A stretch of 64,000 nt of DNA from Thiodiazotropha sp040793985. GTDB taxonomy: Bacteria; Pseudomonadota; Gammaproteobacteria; Chromatiales; Chromatiaceae. Where the stretch lies: positions 9,422-73,421 of the forward strand of contig JBFNJI010000038.1 in assembly GCA_040793985.1 (NCBI GenBank). Direction: 5' to 3'. Positions 9,182 through 18,311 of the stretch are shown in pieces (position 1 is the first letter of the stretch; the number at the start of each line of letters is the position of its first letter). The position numbers and the translations under genes are program-made. A model generated the notes under the pieces. The model was not told the origin of the DNA and did not search any database. It was given only the letters and a program-made list of their open reading frames with translations.

Positions 9182-9610
9182 TCAATTCTCCAATTCAAGC
9201 CGGCACGGCGGTGGCTGTTGCGCCAGCCGCTCCGCCCAACGCTCTGTAGGGAAGAGATGGTATGGCAGCGCCGGAAACAGTCCCGCTTTTTTCATCGCCG
9301 CCCAGCAGATGGAAGGGAAGCCAATCAGCGGAAGATAGAGCGGGCCAAGCAGCAGGGACTGTCGATAGTGGCCATACTCGTGACGCAGCAGATGATGGCT
9401 GCCGGAAACTGCCTGATAGAAGAGATAGGGCCCCAAACTCACCCCCCCTCGCAGCCTGTTGTAGCGTATAACATGCACGCCCCGCCAGGACCCCATTTCC
9501 TCGGCTTGGCAGTCGAGCAAGCCCTTCACTGCATGCGACCAGCAGAAACCGCACAACGTCTGCGGCAGACACCAGGTCCAGCTCAACAGTTTGTAGCTAA
9601 GACTCACCAT
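9182..9610 (-). CDS. Small membrane protein with HEYGH zinc-protease-like motif
   Basis: A 142-residue protein with a hydrophobic N-terminus and the motif HEYGHYRQSLLLGPLYLPLIG near residues 78-98. HExxH followed by a hydrophobic helix is the zinc-binding signature of metallopeptidases. No downstream third zinc ligand stands out, and the protein is too short for a standard site-2 or HtpX protease, so activity is uncertain. It begins with ATG at 9610, 87 bases after the lytic transglycosylase gene on the same strand. The C-terminal tail is rich in Pro, Gln and Arg. Codon use is normal and the coding sense looks real, but I give only a motif-level name. Confidence 0.7.
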   Translation of the reverse strand: MVSLSYKLLSWTWCLPQTLCGFCWSHAVKGLLDCQAEEMGSWRGVHVIRYNRLRGGVSLGPYLFYQAVSGSHHLLRHEYGHYRQSLLLGPLYLPLIGFPSICWAAMKKAGLFPALPYHLFPTERWAERLAQQPPPCRLELEN

Positions 9611-9697
9611 TCGTCGCGCCTTGGGTTTGGAAATTCGTTTTCAGGTTGCCTGCACCTGAGATTGAGTATAGTGAATACAGGAAGGGATCGCCGCCGG

Positions 9698-10333
9698 CTA
9701 GTTGAGCATCGCCAGACGATTGCGTTCGAATTCGTTCAGCACTTTTTTAACGTAGTTTTGCGTCTCTCGATAGGGGGGGATCTTCTTGCCGTATTTAATT
9801 ACCGCATTCTCACCCGCATTGTAGGCCGCAAGAGCGAGCTTGATATCGAACTCGAACATTTGCAACAGATCCTTGAGGTATTGCGCGCCCCCCTGCAGGT
9901 TCTGTTGCGGATCATATGAGTCATCGACACCGTACCGATCGGCGGTCTGGGGCATCAGCTGCATCAATCCGCGGGCCCCTTTCTTGGAAATGGCCTTGGT
10001 ATCGTAGGCCGATTCGACCATCACCACGGCATGCAGTAAACCGGGGTGCAGATGGAGCTGCTTGGCGACCTTTTCGATGAGCGGGGTTAGCCTGGCCTTG
10101 TTCTTGCGCAGCAAAGCCAGACTGTAGTTGCTGTGGCTTTTACGCTTTTTCTTCCCGCTGCGCCAGAGCAAACGGTAGTTGCCCTTCATCGGCTTATCCG
10201 TGAAATGGACACTGCCGTCGGCACCCTTGTATTTGTAGATCTCCGCGTTTACTGAAAGGGGCAGACAGAAACAGACCCCCAGCAGGATTAGCTGAGTAAG
10301 GGAAAATTTACCTGTCAACGATCTGAATATCAC
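9698..10333 (-). CDS. Lytic transglycosylase, SLT family, with DUF4124-like N-terminus
   Basis: A periplasmic peptidoglycan-cleaving enzyme of the Slt70 catalytic-domain type (lysozyme-like fold). After a signal peptide ending LPLSVNA, a short DUF4124-like segment (EIYKYKGADGSVHFTDKP) precedes the SLT domain: VVMVESAYDTKAISKKGARG carries the catalytic Glu, followed by GLMQLMPQTADRYG and ALAAYNAGENAV, all diagnostic. The open frame extends to a TTG at 10375; I prefer the GTG at 10333 because GGCGGAAAG lies just upstream and it gives a clean signal peptide (211 residues). It follows the YchJ-like gene after 78 bases on the same strand. Confidence 0.9.
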   Translation of the reverse strand: MIFRSLTGKFSLTQLILLGVCFCLPLSVNAEIYKYKGADGSVHFTDKPMKGNYRLLWRSGKKKRKSHSNYSLALLRKNKARLTPLIEKVAKQLHLHPGLLHAVVMVESAYDTKAISKKGARGLMQLMPQTADRYGVDDSYDPQQNLQGGAQYLKDLLQMFEFDIKLALAAYNAGENAVIKYGKKIPPYRETQNYVKKVLNEFERNRLAMLN

Positions 10334-10411
10334 GCTTTCCGCCCTTGTGGACCCGATTAAGCAAATTGTCGGCAAAAATCAGTGAAACTTGAAATCCTTA
10401 GGTTCGCCTGC

Positions 10412-10900
10412 TCAAGCGCCGCAACATTTCTTGTATTTCTTTCCGCTACCGCAGGGACAGGGATCGTTTCTGCCTATTTTCGGCTGTGAGCGTTTCTCCG
10501 TCTTTGGTGCAACAAGCTCGCCGTCGACAAAATACCAGTCACCATCCTGTTTGCGAAAACGGCCCAACTCGTGGTGAGGCCTGACCATCCCCTGATCCTT
10601 GTAGGTGGCGATGAACTCCACGCTACCCTCTTCGTCAGACTCTCCCCCGCCCTCTACTGCGACGATTTCCAGACCCAACCATTGTGCAGCCTCCGCCCAA
10701 CGCCTTGTCGCCTCCACGTCGTGGTCGTGGCGGTGCTCCGGGTGCAGGGATTGATGCAGAAACTCGGCCTTCTTCGTGACGAAGGCGCTGTAGCGTGCGC
10801 GCATCAGCATTTCCGCACTCCCGGCTTTTACACTACCCTCATGGATCGGTCCGCAGCACTTCTCGTAGGTGACGCCAGATCCACAATAACATCCGCTCAT
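10412..10900 (-). CDS. YchJ family SEC-C motif protein
   Basis: A 162-residue protein of the YchJ/UPF0225 family. It is bracketed by two SEC-C metal-binding motifs: CYCGSGVTYEKCCG at the N-terminus and CPCGSGKKYKKCCG at the extreme C-terminus, the latter like the SecA zinc tail. Between them is an NTF2-like core (RARYSAFVTKKAEFLHQSLH and SVEFIATYKDQG). The ATG at 10900, preceded by GGAGGAGAGG, gives the family-like N-terminus. An upstream ATG at 11032 would add 44 residues including extra cysteines and is less likely. The exact function of the family is not established. Confidence 0.92.
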   Translation of the reverse strand: MSGCYCGSGVTYEKCCGPIHEGSVKAGSAEMLMRARYSAFVTKKAEFLHQSLHPEHRHDHDVEATRRWAEAAQWLGLEIVAVEGGGESDEEGSVEFIATYKDQGMVRPHHELGRFRKQDGDWYFVDGELVAPKTEKRSQPKIGRNDPCPCGSGKKYKKCCGA

Positions 10901-11102
10901 CCTCTCCTCCAGCTCAGCAATTATCATGCGGGAACAATAACATAGCACCGGTTCAACACCAAGAGAGCAGTCCCCTTCCGGAGTGCCGCCACAGCTGTTG
11001 TCACTATTTTCCCAGATACGATGCAATTGCAACTCGGGGATCAGCAGTTAAGCCACACGGAACCTTGACATGGTCATTGGTTTGACAGATCAGCGGGAAA
11101 AT

Positions 11103-11130
11103 AAAAAAAGGTGGGTAATCACCCACCTTT
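11103..11130 (-). terminator. Strong intrinsic terminator
   Basis: A perfect 10-base-pair hairpin (11107-11116 pairs with 11121-11130, four-base loop) followed on the minus strand by seven uridines (A tract at 11103-11109). It lies 180 bases downstream of the hrpA stop, so it ends either the hrpA mRNA or a separate short transcript from 11131-11311. There is no T tract on the plus side. Confidence 0.88.
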
Positions 11131-11311
11131 GAGGGCCTCTATCACTGAGGCAATAGACTGGAAAGGGCGGAATGATTTCTGCTTGAGTCCGCCTCTAATC
11201 AGTTAACCGGTATTAGGCATTCCCTGAAATCATTCCTACGCAACAAACTCTAACACCGTCCGATTACAGCATGATGACAAAACGCCGTCGATTCACCCGG
11301 TAATGCCAAGG
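11131..11311 (-). ncRNA. Candidate structured RNA or long hrpA 3' UTR
   Basis: This stretch has no credible ORF but holds a long-range perfect inverted repeat, GGAATGATTTC at 11169-11179 and GAAATCATTCC at 11226-11236, enclosing a partly self-complementary TAATCAGTTAACCGGTATTA segment. On the minus strand it is followed by a textbook terminator. That arrangement fits a small RNA of up to about 200 nt or a processed 3' UTR of hrpA. I cannot identify a promoter or an RNA family. Confidence 0.35.
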
Positions 11312-14300
11312 CTACAGGCCCATCTCCCTGATACGTTTCAGCAGGCGTTTCACGGATACCGGGTAGGCAGTCCCCAACTCCTGGGCAAACAGGGAGATCC
11401 GCAACTCCTCCAGGCCCCAGTGAATCTCCTCAATGCGATCATCGATGCGGCCGCTCTCCCTGCACTGGTGATGCCACTGCTCCCATCTCTGCTGCAGTTC
11501 AACCATCTCAGCCATACGCTGCTGGTCACGACGTGCGGCGTGTGGGAGCTTCTCAAGCCGTTTCAAGATCCCTTTCAGGTACCTGGGATAGTCATCCAAC
11601 CGCGCATCCGGCACCTCTTGCATAAAACCGCGATGGACCAGACGGTCGAGCTGCTGCCGCACATCCATCACCGAACTCATCCAATTGACCTGGGTGATCG
11701 AACTGATCGCTTTTCTTACCTTGTGGCTCAACTCCAGAATCTTCAGCAACTGCTCGCAGCTGCTGTTCGCCTGCGCCATCAAGCCACCCCGCCTGCTGTT
11801 GAGGCGCTCCTCGAAGCTGTGTGAATCACGTATCTCGGGGAGGCCGTCGAGGAAGGTACGATCGATAATCAGAGAGACCAGTTCCTCTTCAAGGTCCTGC
11901 CGTGTTGCTGTCCGGCCCTCATCGCCACCGGGTACCTTGGCATAGAGCAGGCGCATTCTTTCGAGCTGATTGAGATTCTTGCGTAGATAACGCACCTCTT
12001 TGGGGATCTTTAACATCAACAGTCGCCGCACTCCTCCCTGATGGGCCTGCCGGGCATTGCTCTGGGCATCGAGCAGGCGGATCGCCACGCTCTCCCCTTC
12101 ATCGACCAGGGCAGGATATCCCTGCAGATCGATCCCGCCCTGCGCTATGCAAAGGCGATCCGGCAGCGATTCGAAATCCCATGTCTTGAGTCCACTGCGT
12201 TCAAAACCTGGGGAGTTGAGGTGGCGGTGCCGAGCCTGGGGCTGAGTGGCATGATGTCGCTTCAGGGCGCCAAGATCACGCCCCTGCTCCAGGGTGTTGC
12301 CATCCTCGTCGACCACCCGCAGACGCATGCGCAGATGGTTTTCGATCTCACCTTCCGACCAGGCATCCTCCGGCACATGGACCCCGCTGAGCGCTTTCAG
12401 GCGCTCGCCCAGGACCTGAATCAAGGGCCTCTCGCTGACGGTAAGTTCCGCGAGGCAGGCATCGGCAAAATCGGGTACCGGGACAAAGCTGCGCCTCAGT
12501 GCTTTCGGCAATCCCCGGATCAGCGAGATCACCCGCTCTCGCAACAGGCCAGGCACAGACCACTGTAGACGCGACTCTGTTATCTGATTGAGCACATCCT
12601 GGGGTACAACCAGGGTGATCCCATCCTCGGCACTGCCCGGTTCAAAGTTGTACTCCAGGGGCAACCGCATGCCATTGATATCAAGGTGGTCGGGAAACTG
12701 TTCGCTGGAGGTACGCTGGGATTCCTCGCGCATCAAATCGGATTCATCCATGTACAACAGCTTCGACGCTTTTCCGGTCTGCTGTCGCAGCCACTTTTCA
12801 AACCCCGGCGTGGTCGAGACAGCCTCGGGAAGCCGTTGATCATAGAAGGCGTAGATGCGCTCTTCATCCACCAGGATGTCACGCCGTCTAGACTTCGCCT
12901 CCATGTCGTGAATCGCCTCTATCAGCTGCTGGTTGTGACGCCAAAAGGGTGCACGGGTCTGAAAATCACCATCCACCAGCGCGGAGCGGATGAAGATCTC
13001 CCTTGCCACCACCGCATCGATGGGCGAGAAGTTGATCTTGCGGCGGGGAATCAGGGTGATGCCGAACAGGGTGACCTTTTCATAACCGGCAACCTGACCA
13101 CGCTTTCTCTCCCAGTGGGGTTCTGAGTAGTTGCGCTTGAGCAGATGCCCCGCCGCACGTTCTACCCACTCCGGTCGTATCGCCGCGACGGTCCGCGCAT
13201 AGAGTCTGCTGGTCTCCACCAACTCCGCCGCCATCACCCATTTCGGTTGCTTTTTGTGAAGTCCCGATCCGGGGTAGATGAAGAACCGCGTATTCCTCGC
13301 TCCCAGGTAGTCATGGCTCTTGCTTTTCAAACCGATATGACTCAACAAACCACTCAACAGGGCACGGTGTATCTCTTCATAACCCGCCTCGGTGTTACTC
13401 TCGCGAAATCCCATTTCATGCAGCTGACCACGTAACTGGCGATGAATGTCGTGCCACTCCTGAACCCGGTTCCAGGAGAGAAAGTTGCGCTTGCACCAAC
13501 GGTGAAACTTATTCTTGGAAAGGTGTTTCCGCTGCTCCTCAACCTCATCCCAGAGTGCCAGGTAGGCCATGAAATCGGACTCTTCATGGCGGTGTTTGGC
13601 ATGGGCTTCGTCCGCCTGCTGCTGCTTCTCCAGCGGGCGCTCCCTGGGATCCTGCACGCTGAGTGCGGCGGCGATCACCATCACCTCCTTGAGACAGTGA
13701 GTATGGGCTGCGGCGAGAAGCATCCGACCGATACGCGGATCCACGGGGAGCCGGGCAAGCTGTTTTCCCAGTCGTGTGACCCGGCGCTCACCGGCGACCG
13801 CACCTATCTCTACCAGTATCCTGTAACCGTCCTTGATGAGACGATGATCGGGAGGATCGATAAAGGGGAAATCGCTGATCTCTCCCAACCCAAGCAACTT
13901 CATCTGCAGGATGACGGAAGCGAGATTGGTGCGCTGGATCTCCGGCTCGGTAAAGGGGCGGCGGGCAGCGAAGTCCTCTTCCGGGTAGAGGCGGATACAG
14001 ACCCCTGACGCGACACGGCCGCAACGACCCTTGCGCTGATCGGCCGAGGCCTGGGAGATACGCTCAACGGGGAGACGCTGAACCTTGCTGCGATGGCTGT
14101 ACCGACTGATACGCGCAAATCCCGTATCGATGACATAGCGTATGCCCGGTACGGTCAGGGAGGTCTCGGCCACGTTGGTGGCGAGCACGATCCGCCGGCT
14201 GGAATGGGCCTTGAACACCCGGTTCTGCTCCTCGATACTCAGACGCGCATAGAGTGGCAGCACTTCGGTGGCCGGCAGTCTGTGCTTGCGCAGTGTCTCC

Positions 14301-15220
14301 GCGGTCTCGCGAATCTCCCGCTCGCCACTCAGAAAGATCAAGATATCGCCCCGGTCGATCAGCGACAACTCATCCACCGCATCCACGATCGCCTGTTGCA
14401 GGGGATCGTCCCTTTCACTCTCGCCGGCCTCTGCCGACGGTCGATAACGCAGTTCCACCGGGTAGGTACGCCCGGATACCTCGATGATCGGCGCGTTATT
14501 GAAATAGTCGGAAAATCGCTGTGGATCGATAGTCGCCGAAGTGATGATCAACTTCAGGTCCGTGCGTTTGAGAATCAGCCTTTTCAAGTAGCCAAGGATG
14601 AAATCGATATTCAGACTGCGCTCATGGGATTCGTCTATGATAAGCGCATCGTACTGGTTGAGATAGGGATCCTGCTGGATCTCCGCCAGCAGTATTCCGT
14701 CAGTCATCAGCTTGATGTAGCTATGGGGACCGACACGGTCGCTGAAACGCACCTTATAGCCAACCGCCTGGCCAGTTGCCGAATCCAGTTCACTCGCCAC
14801 GCGACTCGCCAGAGTCCTTGCCGCGACCCGTCGAGGCTGGGTATGGCCGATATATCCCGAGATCCCGAGACCGGCATCGAGGCAGATCTTGGGCAGCTGT
14901 GTCGACTTGCCCGATCCGGTCTCTCCGCAAAGTACCACAACCTGGTGCGACTGAATCAGTTGCCTGATCTCGTCCACCCGCTGGCTGATAGGCAGGGCCT
15001 CGGGGTAACTGATCCGCGGTAGCCGTTCACGGCGCTGATCCAACCACTGTTGAGAGGCCCTGATGGAGTGCCACAGCTTCAACAATCCCTGGGAACAGTC
15101 GTCCCCCCTCGCCTCTCGCTTGCGCAGGCCGCGAAGTCGCTGATAGAGGCGGTACCGATCCTGCAGCATGCAGTGCTTGATCTCCTGCGGATCGGGAAAA
15201 TCGCTAAGCGTCGAGCTCAC
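11312..15220 (-). CDS. hrpA: ATP-dependent RNA helicase HrpA
   Basis: The 1,302-residue product matches full-length HrpA (E. coli about 1,300), a DEAH-type RNA helicase linked to ribosome rescue and mRNA processing. Order of parts: Walker A GETGSGKSTQLPK near residue 97, motif II IIDESHERSLNIDF near 195, SATID near 228, helicase C-terminal motifs (LATNVAETSLTVPGI and QRKGRCGRVASG, 340-400), the helicase-associated and OB domains to about 760, then the long DUF3418-type C-terminal region specific to HrpA. Motif II reads DESH rather than the usual DEAH. The start is GTG at 15220. Confidence 0.96.
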   Translation of the reverse strand: MSSTLSDFPDPQEIKHCMLQDRYRLYQRLRGLRKREARGDDCSQGLLKLWHSIRASQQWLDQRRERLPRISYPEALPISQRVDEIRQLIQSHQVVVLCGETGSGKSTQLPKICLDAGLGISGYIGHTQPRRVAARTLASRVASELDSATGQAVGYKVRFSDRVGPHSYIKLMTDGILLAEIQQDPYLNQYDALIIDESHERSLNIDFILGYLKRLILKRTDLKLIITSATIDPQRFSDYFNNAPIIEVSGRTYPVELRYRPSAEAGESERDDPLQQAIVDAVDELSLIDRGDILIFLSGEREIRETAETLRKHRLPATEVLPLYARLSIEEQNRVFKAHSSRRIVLATNVAETSLTVPGIRYVIDTGFARISRYSHRSKVQRLPVERISQASADQRKGRCGRVASGVCIRLYPEEDFAARRPFTEPEIQRTNLASVILQMKLLGLGEISDFPFIDPPDHRLIKDGYRILVEIGAVAGERRVTRLGKQLARLPVDPRIGRMLLAAAHTHCLKEVMVIAAALSVQDPRERPLEKQQQADEAHAKHRHEESDFMAYLALWDEVEEQRKHLSKNKFHRWCKRNFLSWNRVQEWHDIHRQLRGQLHEMGFRESNTEAGYEEIHRALLSGLLSHIGLKSKSHDYLGARNTRFFIYPGSGLHKKQPKWVMAAELVETSRLYARTVAAIRPEWVERAAGHLLKRNYSEPHWERKRGQVAGYEKVTLFGITLIPRRKINFSPIDAVVAREIFIRSALVDGDFQTRAPFWRHNQQLIEAIHDMEAKSRRRDILVDEERIYAFYDQRLPEAVSTTPGFEKWLRQQTGKASKLLYMDESDLMREESQRTSSEQFPDHLDINGMRLPLEYNFEPGSAEDGITLVVPQDVLNQITESRLQWSVPGLLRERVISLIRGLPKALRRSFVPVPDFADACLAELTVSERPLIQVLGERLKALSGVHVPEDAWSEGEIENHLRMRLRVVDEDGNTLEQGRDLGALKRHHATQPQARHRHLNSPGFERSGLKTWDFESLPDRLCIAQGGIDLQGYPALVDEGESVAIRLLDAQSNARQAHQGGVRRLLMLKIPKEVRYLRKNLNQLERMRLLYAKVPGGDEGRTATRQDLEEELVSLIIDRTFLDGLPEIRDSHSFEERLNSRRGGLMAQANSSCEQLLKILELSHKVRKAISSITQVNWMSSVMDVRQQLDRLVHRGFMQEVPDARLDDYPRYLKGILKRLEKLPHAARRDQQRMAEMVELQQRWEQWHHQCRESGRIDDRIEEIHWGLEELRISLFAQELGTAYPVSVKRLLKRIREMGL

Positions 15221-15409
15221 GTTAACTCTATGGGAGGTTTAAGGTTGATATAAATGGGTGAACCGATAGTCAAAGGCACCGACTGGAAACCGTCGGCGCT
15301 ATCTTACCATTATATGAATCGCGCTTGGTTTCTCTATGCCCGGACAGGAGCATGACGACAGCAGCGCGCGCCAAGAGTGTGGAGATAGCCACCCAGTAGC
15401 AGAAGAACC

Positions 15410-15431
15410 GCGGTGCGGCGAGGCGCACCGC
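15410..15431 (-). terminator. GC-rich hairpin downstream of pntB
   Basis: An eight-base-pair hairpin (15410-15417 with 15424-15431, six-base loop) 38 bases past the pntB stop. There is no U tract, so it may act as an mRNA 3' stabiliser or a Rho-assisted stop rather than a classic intrinsic terminator. The remaining 180 bases up to hrpA hold nothing I recognise. Confidence 0.4.
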
Positions 15432-15469
15432 ATTGAGACTCGATTCAGGATATTGCCGAAGGTCCTCGA

Positions 15470-16870
15470 CTAATGCCCGCCACCCTTCAGTGCGGTAACC
15501 ATGCCCTCGATTGTATCCTTTGCGTCACCGAATATCAGCGAGGTGTTGTCCTGATAGAAAAGGAGATTGTCTACGCCTGAGTAGCCGGGATTCATCGAGC
15601 GCTTGAGAAAATAGACCTGTCTCGACTTGGCTGCTTCCAGGATCGGCATGCCGTAGATCGGACTTGAGGCGTCTGACTTGGCTGCCGGGTTGACAACATC
15701 GTTGGCGCCCACCACCAGGGTGACATCGGCGGTGGGGAACTCCGGATTGACCTCATCCATCTCCATGACATGATCGTAGGGAATGTCAGCCTCCGCCAAC
15801 AGCACATTCATATGTCCCGGCATCCGCCCCGCCACCGGATGGATGGCAAACTTGACCCCCACCTCATTCTCTTCAAGGAGTTCCATCAGCTCCTTCAGGG
15901 CGTGCTGTGCCTGGGCCACCGCCATACCGTATCCGGGGACGATAAGGACCTTGTTGGCATCCTCCATCCAGTAGATGGCATCTTCCACCGAGGCCGATTT
16001 GACACCCTTTTCAGCGGCCACGCCAGCGGCACTGGGCGCGCTGTCAGACTCACTGCCAAATCCACCGAAGACGACATTGATGATCGAGCGATTCATCGCC
16101 CGGCACATGATGTAGGAGAGTATGGCACCGGAAAAACCGACTAAGGCACCGACGATGATCAGCAGCAGATTCCCAAGGGTAAAGCCGGTTGCCGCCGCGG
16201 CCCATCCCGAATAACTATTGAGCATGGAGATGATAACCGGCATGTCCGCACCGCCGATGGGTATGATCAGGGTGAAACCCAAAATGAAAGCGAGCAGAGT
16301 TATCAGTACCAGCGACGTCATGCTCTCCGTCAAGGCGAAATGCACGCCCAGGGCGACGGTAACCAGGGCGATAGCCGCATTCAGCATATGCTGCCCCTTA
16401 AATTTTACCGGCGCACCGCTGACCAGTCCCTGGAGCTTGGCGAAGGCCACCACCGAACCGGAAAAGGTGATCGCGCCGATGATGATCCCCGCGGACAGCT
16501 CACCCATCATCACCGGGTCGAGACTGCCGGCAGCATCATGATTGAGAAAGGTGCCGATAGCGACCAATACCGCAGCCATACCGACGAAGCTGTGCAAAGC
16601 CGCTACCAGCTGAGGCATTGCGGTCATCTGTACCCTTGAGGCGAGAACCGTACCAATTACCGCACCGACAAGGACACCGACAACGATAAAACCGTAGGAG
16701 TGCACTTCATTGCCCAACAGGGTGGCAACGATGGCGATAGCCATGCCTGCCATGCCCAGATAATTACCGCGACGGGCCGAGGCAGGGTGAGTCAGGCCTT
16801 TAAGGGCCAGGATAAACAGGATTGCGGATATCAGGTAGGCAATCGCTTGGGTGTTTGCTGAAATCTCCAT
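15470..16870 (-). CDS. pntB: NAD(P) transhydrogenase subunit beta
   Basis: A 466-residue membrane protein, the beta subunit of proton-translocating transhydrogenase, which drives NADH + NADP+ to NAD+ + NADPH with the proton gradient. The first ~265 residues are hydrophobic helices (domain II). The C-terminal domain III binds NADP(H) and shows VLIVPGYGMAVAQAQH, FAIHPVAGRMPGHMNVLL and VGANDVVNPAA, all family signatures. It is the last gene of the three-gene set, 11 bases after the small alpha-2 subunit. This split arrangement (alpha-1, alpha-2, beta) is like that of Rhodospirillum, whereas E. coli fuses the two alpha parts. Confidence 0.97.
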   Translation of the reverse strand: MEISANTQAIAYLISAILFILALKGLTHPASARRGNYLGMAGMAIAIVATLLGNEVHSYGFIVVGVLVGAVIGTVLASRVQMTAMPQLVAALHSFVGMAAVLVAIGTFLNHDAAGSLDPVMMGELSAGIIIGAITFSGSVVAFAKLQGLVSGAPVKFKGQHMLNAAIALVTVALGVHFALTESMTSLVLITLLAFILGFTLIIPIGGADMPVIISMLNSYSGWAAAATGFTLGNLLLIIVGALVGFSGAILSYIMCRAMNRSIINVVFGGFGSESDSAPSAAGVAAEKGVKSASVEDAIYWMEDANKVLIVPGYGMAVAQAQHALKELMELLEENEVGVKFAIHPVAGRMPGHMNVLLAEADIPYDHVMEMDEVNPEFPTADVTLVVGANDVVNPAAKSDASSPIYGMPILEAAKSRQVYFLKRSMNPGYSGVDNLLFYQDNTSLIFGDAKDTIEGMVTALKGGGH

Positions 16871-16881
16871 CGCTCAGGTTC

Positions 16882-17169
16882 TCACTTATCTTTTTTCTTG
16901 AACATGGCCAACATCCGGTTGGTTACCAGGAACCCGCCGAAGACGTTGATCGAAGCCAACAATACCGCGATAAAGCCGAAAATCTCTGCCGCGGTACCCA
17001 CATTCTCCAATCCGGTGACCAATAGGGCGCCGACAATGATGATCCCTGAGATGGCGTTGGTCAGCGCAACCAGCGGGGTGTGCAACGATGGCGTTACCCC
17101 CCATATCACGTAGTAACCGATGAAACAGGAGAGGACGAAAACATATAGTGCTACCAGTGTATCAGGCAT
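16882..17169 (-). CDS. pntAB: NAD(P) transhydrogenase subunit alpha-2 (membrane part)
   Basis: A 95-residue protein with three predicted membrane helices, corresponding to the C-terminal membrane portion of fused PntA. Typical segments are WGVTPSLHTPLVALTNAISG, where the conserved His and Asn sit in the helix-loop region, and FLVTNRMLAMFKKK at the end. It lies between the alpha-1 gene (44-base gap) and pntB (11-base gap), and forms the domain II proton channel together with PntB. Confidence 0.95.
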   Translation of the reverse strand: MPDTLVALYVFVLSCFIGYYVIWGVTPSLHTPLVALTNAISGIIIVGALLVTGLENVGTAAEIFGFIAVLLASINVFGGFLVTNRMLAMFKKKDK

Positions 17170-17213
17170 AGGATCACTCTTGAGTTGGTCGTTATGGTGT
17201 CATTGTGCGGGCA

Positions 17214-18311
17214 TTAAGACTCGGGTCTTAGGCGCATAGCCTGGGTAATCTCATCTTCTTCGAGATCCTTCAGTACCAGACCGTCATCACCTTTATCCAC
17301 CATGATATTGAGTAGATTCATGATATTTCCGCCATAGAAGGTGCTGGCGTCGGCAGCCACCATGGAGGGATAGTTGGTATGGCCGACAATCGTCACGCCA
17401 TGCTTGACAACCACCTTATCTGCCTCGGTCAGGGGGCAGTTCCCGCCCGTTGCCGCCGCCAGGTCGATCACCACCGATCCATCGCGCATATTCTCGACCA
17501 CCTCTTCGGTTACCAGGACCGGTGCCGGACGACAGGGAATCAACGCAGTGGTGATAATGATATGGGCCTTGCTCAACTCATCGGCAAGGGCCTGCTGCTG
17601 TTTTGCCTTGGCCTCTTCCGATAGCTCTTTCGCATAACCTCCCTCGCCGGAACCGCTCTCACCGATATCGAGCTCTATCGCCTTTGCCCCAAGGGATTCG
17701 ATCTGTTCCTTGGTTTCGGGACGAACATCATAGGCGAGCACTTCGGCACCGATACGTTTCGCGGTGGCGATTGCCTGCAGACCGGCGACCCCGGCGCCCA
17801 GCACAACAACCCGGGCCGGCTTGGCGGAACCCGCCGAGGTCATCATCAAGGGTAAAAAACGCCCATAGTGGAGTGCCGCTTCGATTACCGCACGATATCC
17901 CGCGATATTGCTTTGTGAAGAGAGAGCATCCATCGCCTGAGCCCTGGAGATCCTGGGAACCTTCTCCATCGCGAGATAGACGACATCCTTATCCAGAAGG
18001 GATTTCAGGGTTTCATCAATCTCGCAGGATTCAGCATGGGCAATGAGTATTGTCCCCTTGGGAAGATCGGCTGCCTCGCTTGCGGAAGGCTTGCGTACAC
18101 GAACCAGGATGTCGGCACCCATGACGTCGGCAGCGGCTACGATATCCGCACCTGCATCACGATACTGATCATCGCTGAAGTCTGCGCTTTCGCCAGCCCC
18201 CGCGGTGACCTTGATCGTAAAACCCTTAGCGGTCAGTTTTTTAACAATGTCCGGAGAAAGCGCGACACGCTTTTCCCCCGGTGCAGATTCCTTCAACAGG
18301 CCTATTTTCAT
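17214..18311 (-). CDS. pntAA: NAD(P) transhydrogenase subunit alpha-1 (NAD-binding)
   Basis: A 365-residue soluble domain I that binds NAD(H). It shows the start MKIGLLKESAPGEKRVALSP, typical of the alanine dehydrogenase/PntA family, and the Rossmann motif VLGAGVAGLQAIATAKRIGA near residue 170 followed by YDVRPETKEQIESLGA. The protein stops where the membrane part of E. coli PntA would begin, and that part is encoded by the next gene. It is first in the pnt operon; the promoter should lie in the 540-base gap upstream. Confidence 0.96.
   Translation of the reverse strand: MKIGLLKESAPGEKRVALSPDIVKKLTAKGFTIKVTAGAGESADFSDDQYRDAGADIVAAADVMGADILVRVRKPSASEAADLPKGTILIAHAESCEIDETLKSLLDKDVVYLAMEKVPRISRAQAMDALSSQSNIAGYRAVIEAALHYGRFLPLMMTSAGSAKPARVVVLGAGVAGLQAIATAKRIGAEVLAYDVRPETKEQIESLGAKAIELDIGESGSGEGGYAKELSEEAKAKQQQALADELSKAHIIITTALIPCRPAPVLVTEEVVENMRDGSVVIDLAAATGGNCPLTEADKVVVKHGVTIVGHTNYPSMVAADASTFYGGNIMNLLNIMVDKGDDGLVLKDLEEDEITQAMRLRPES

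Noticed and set aside
14093..15022. 309-codon plus-strand frame inside hrpA
   Set aside because: Antisense shadow of the conserved helicase domain; no ribosome site and no recognisable protein.
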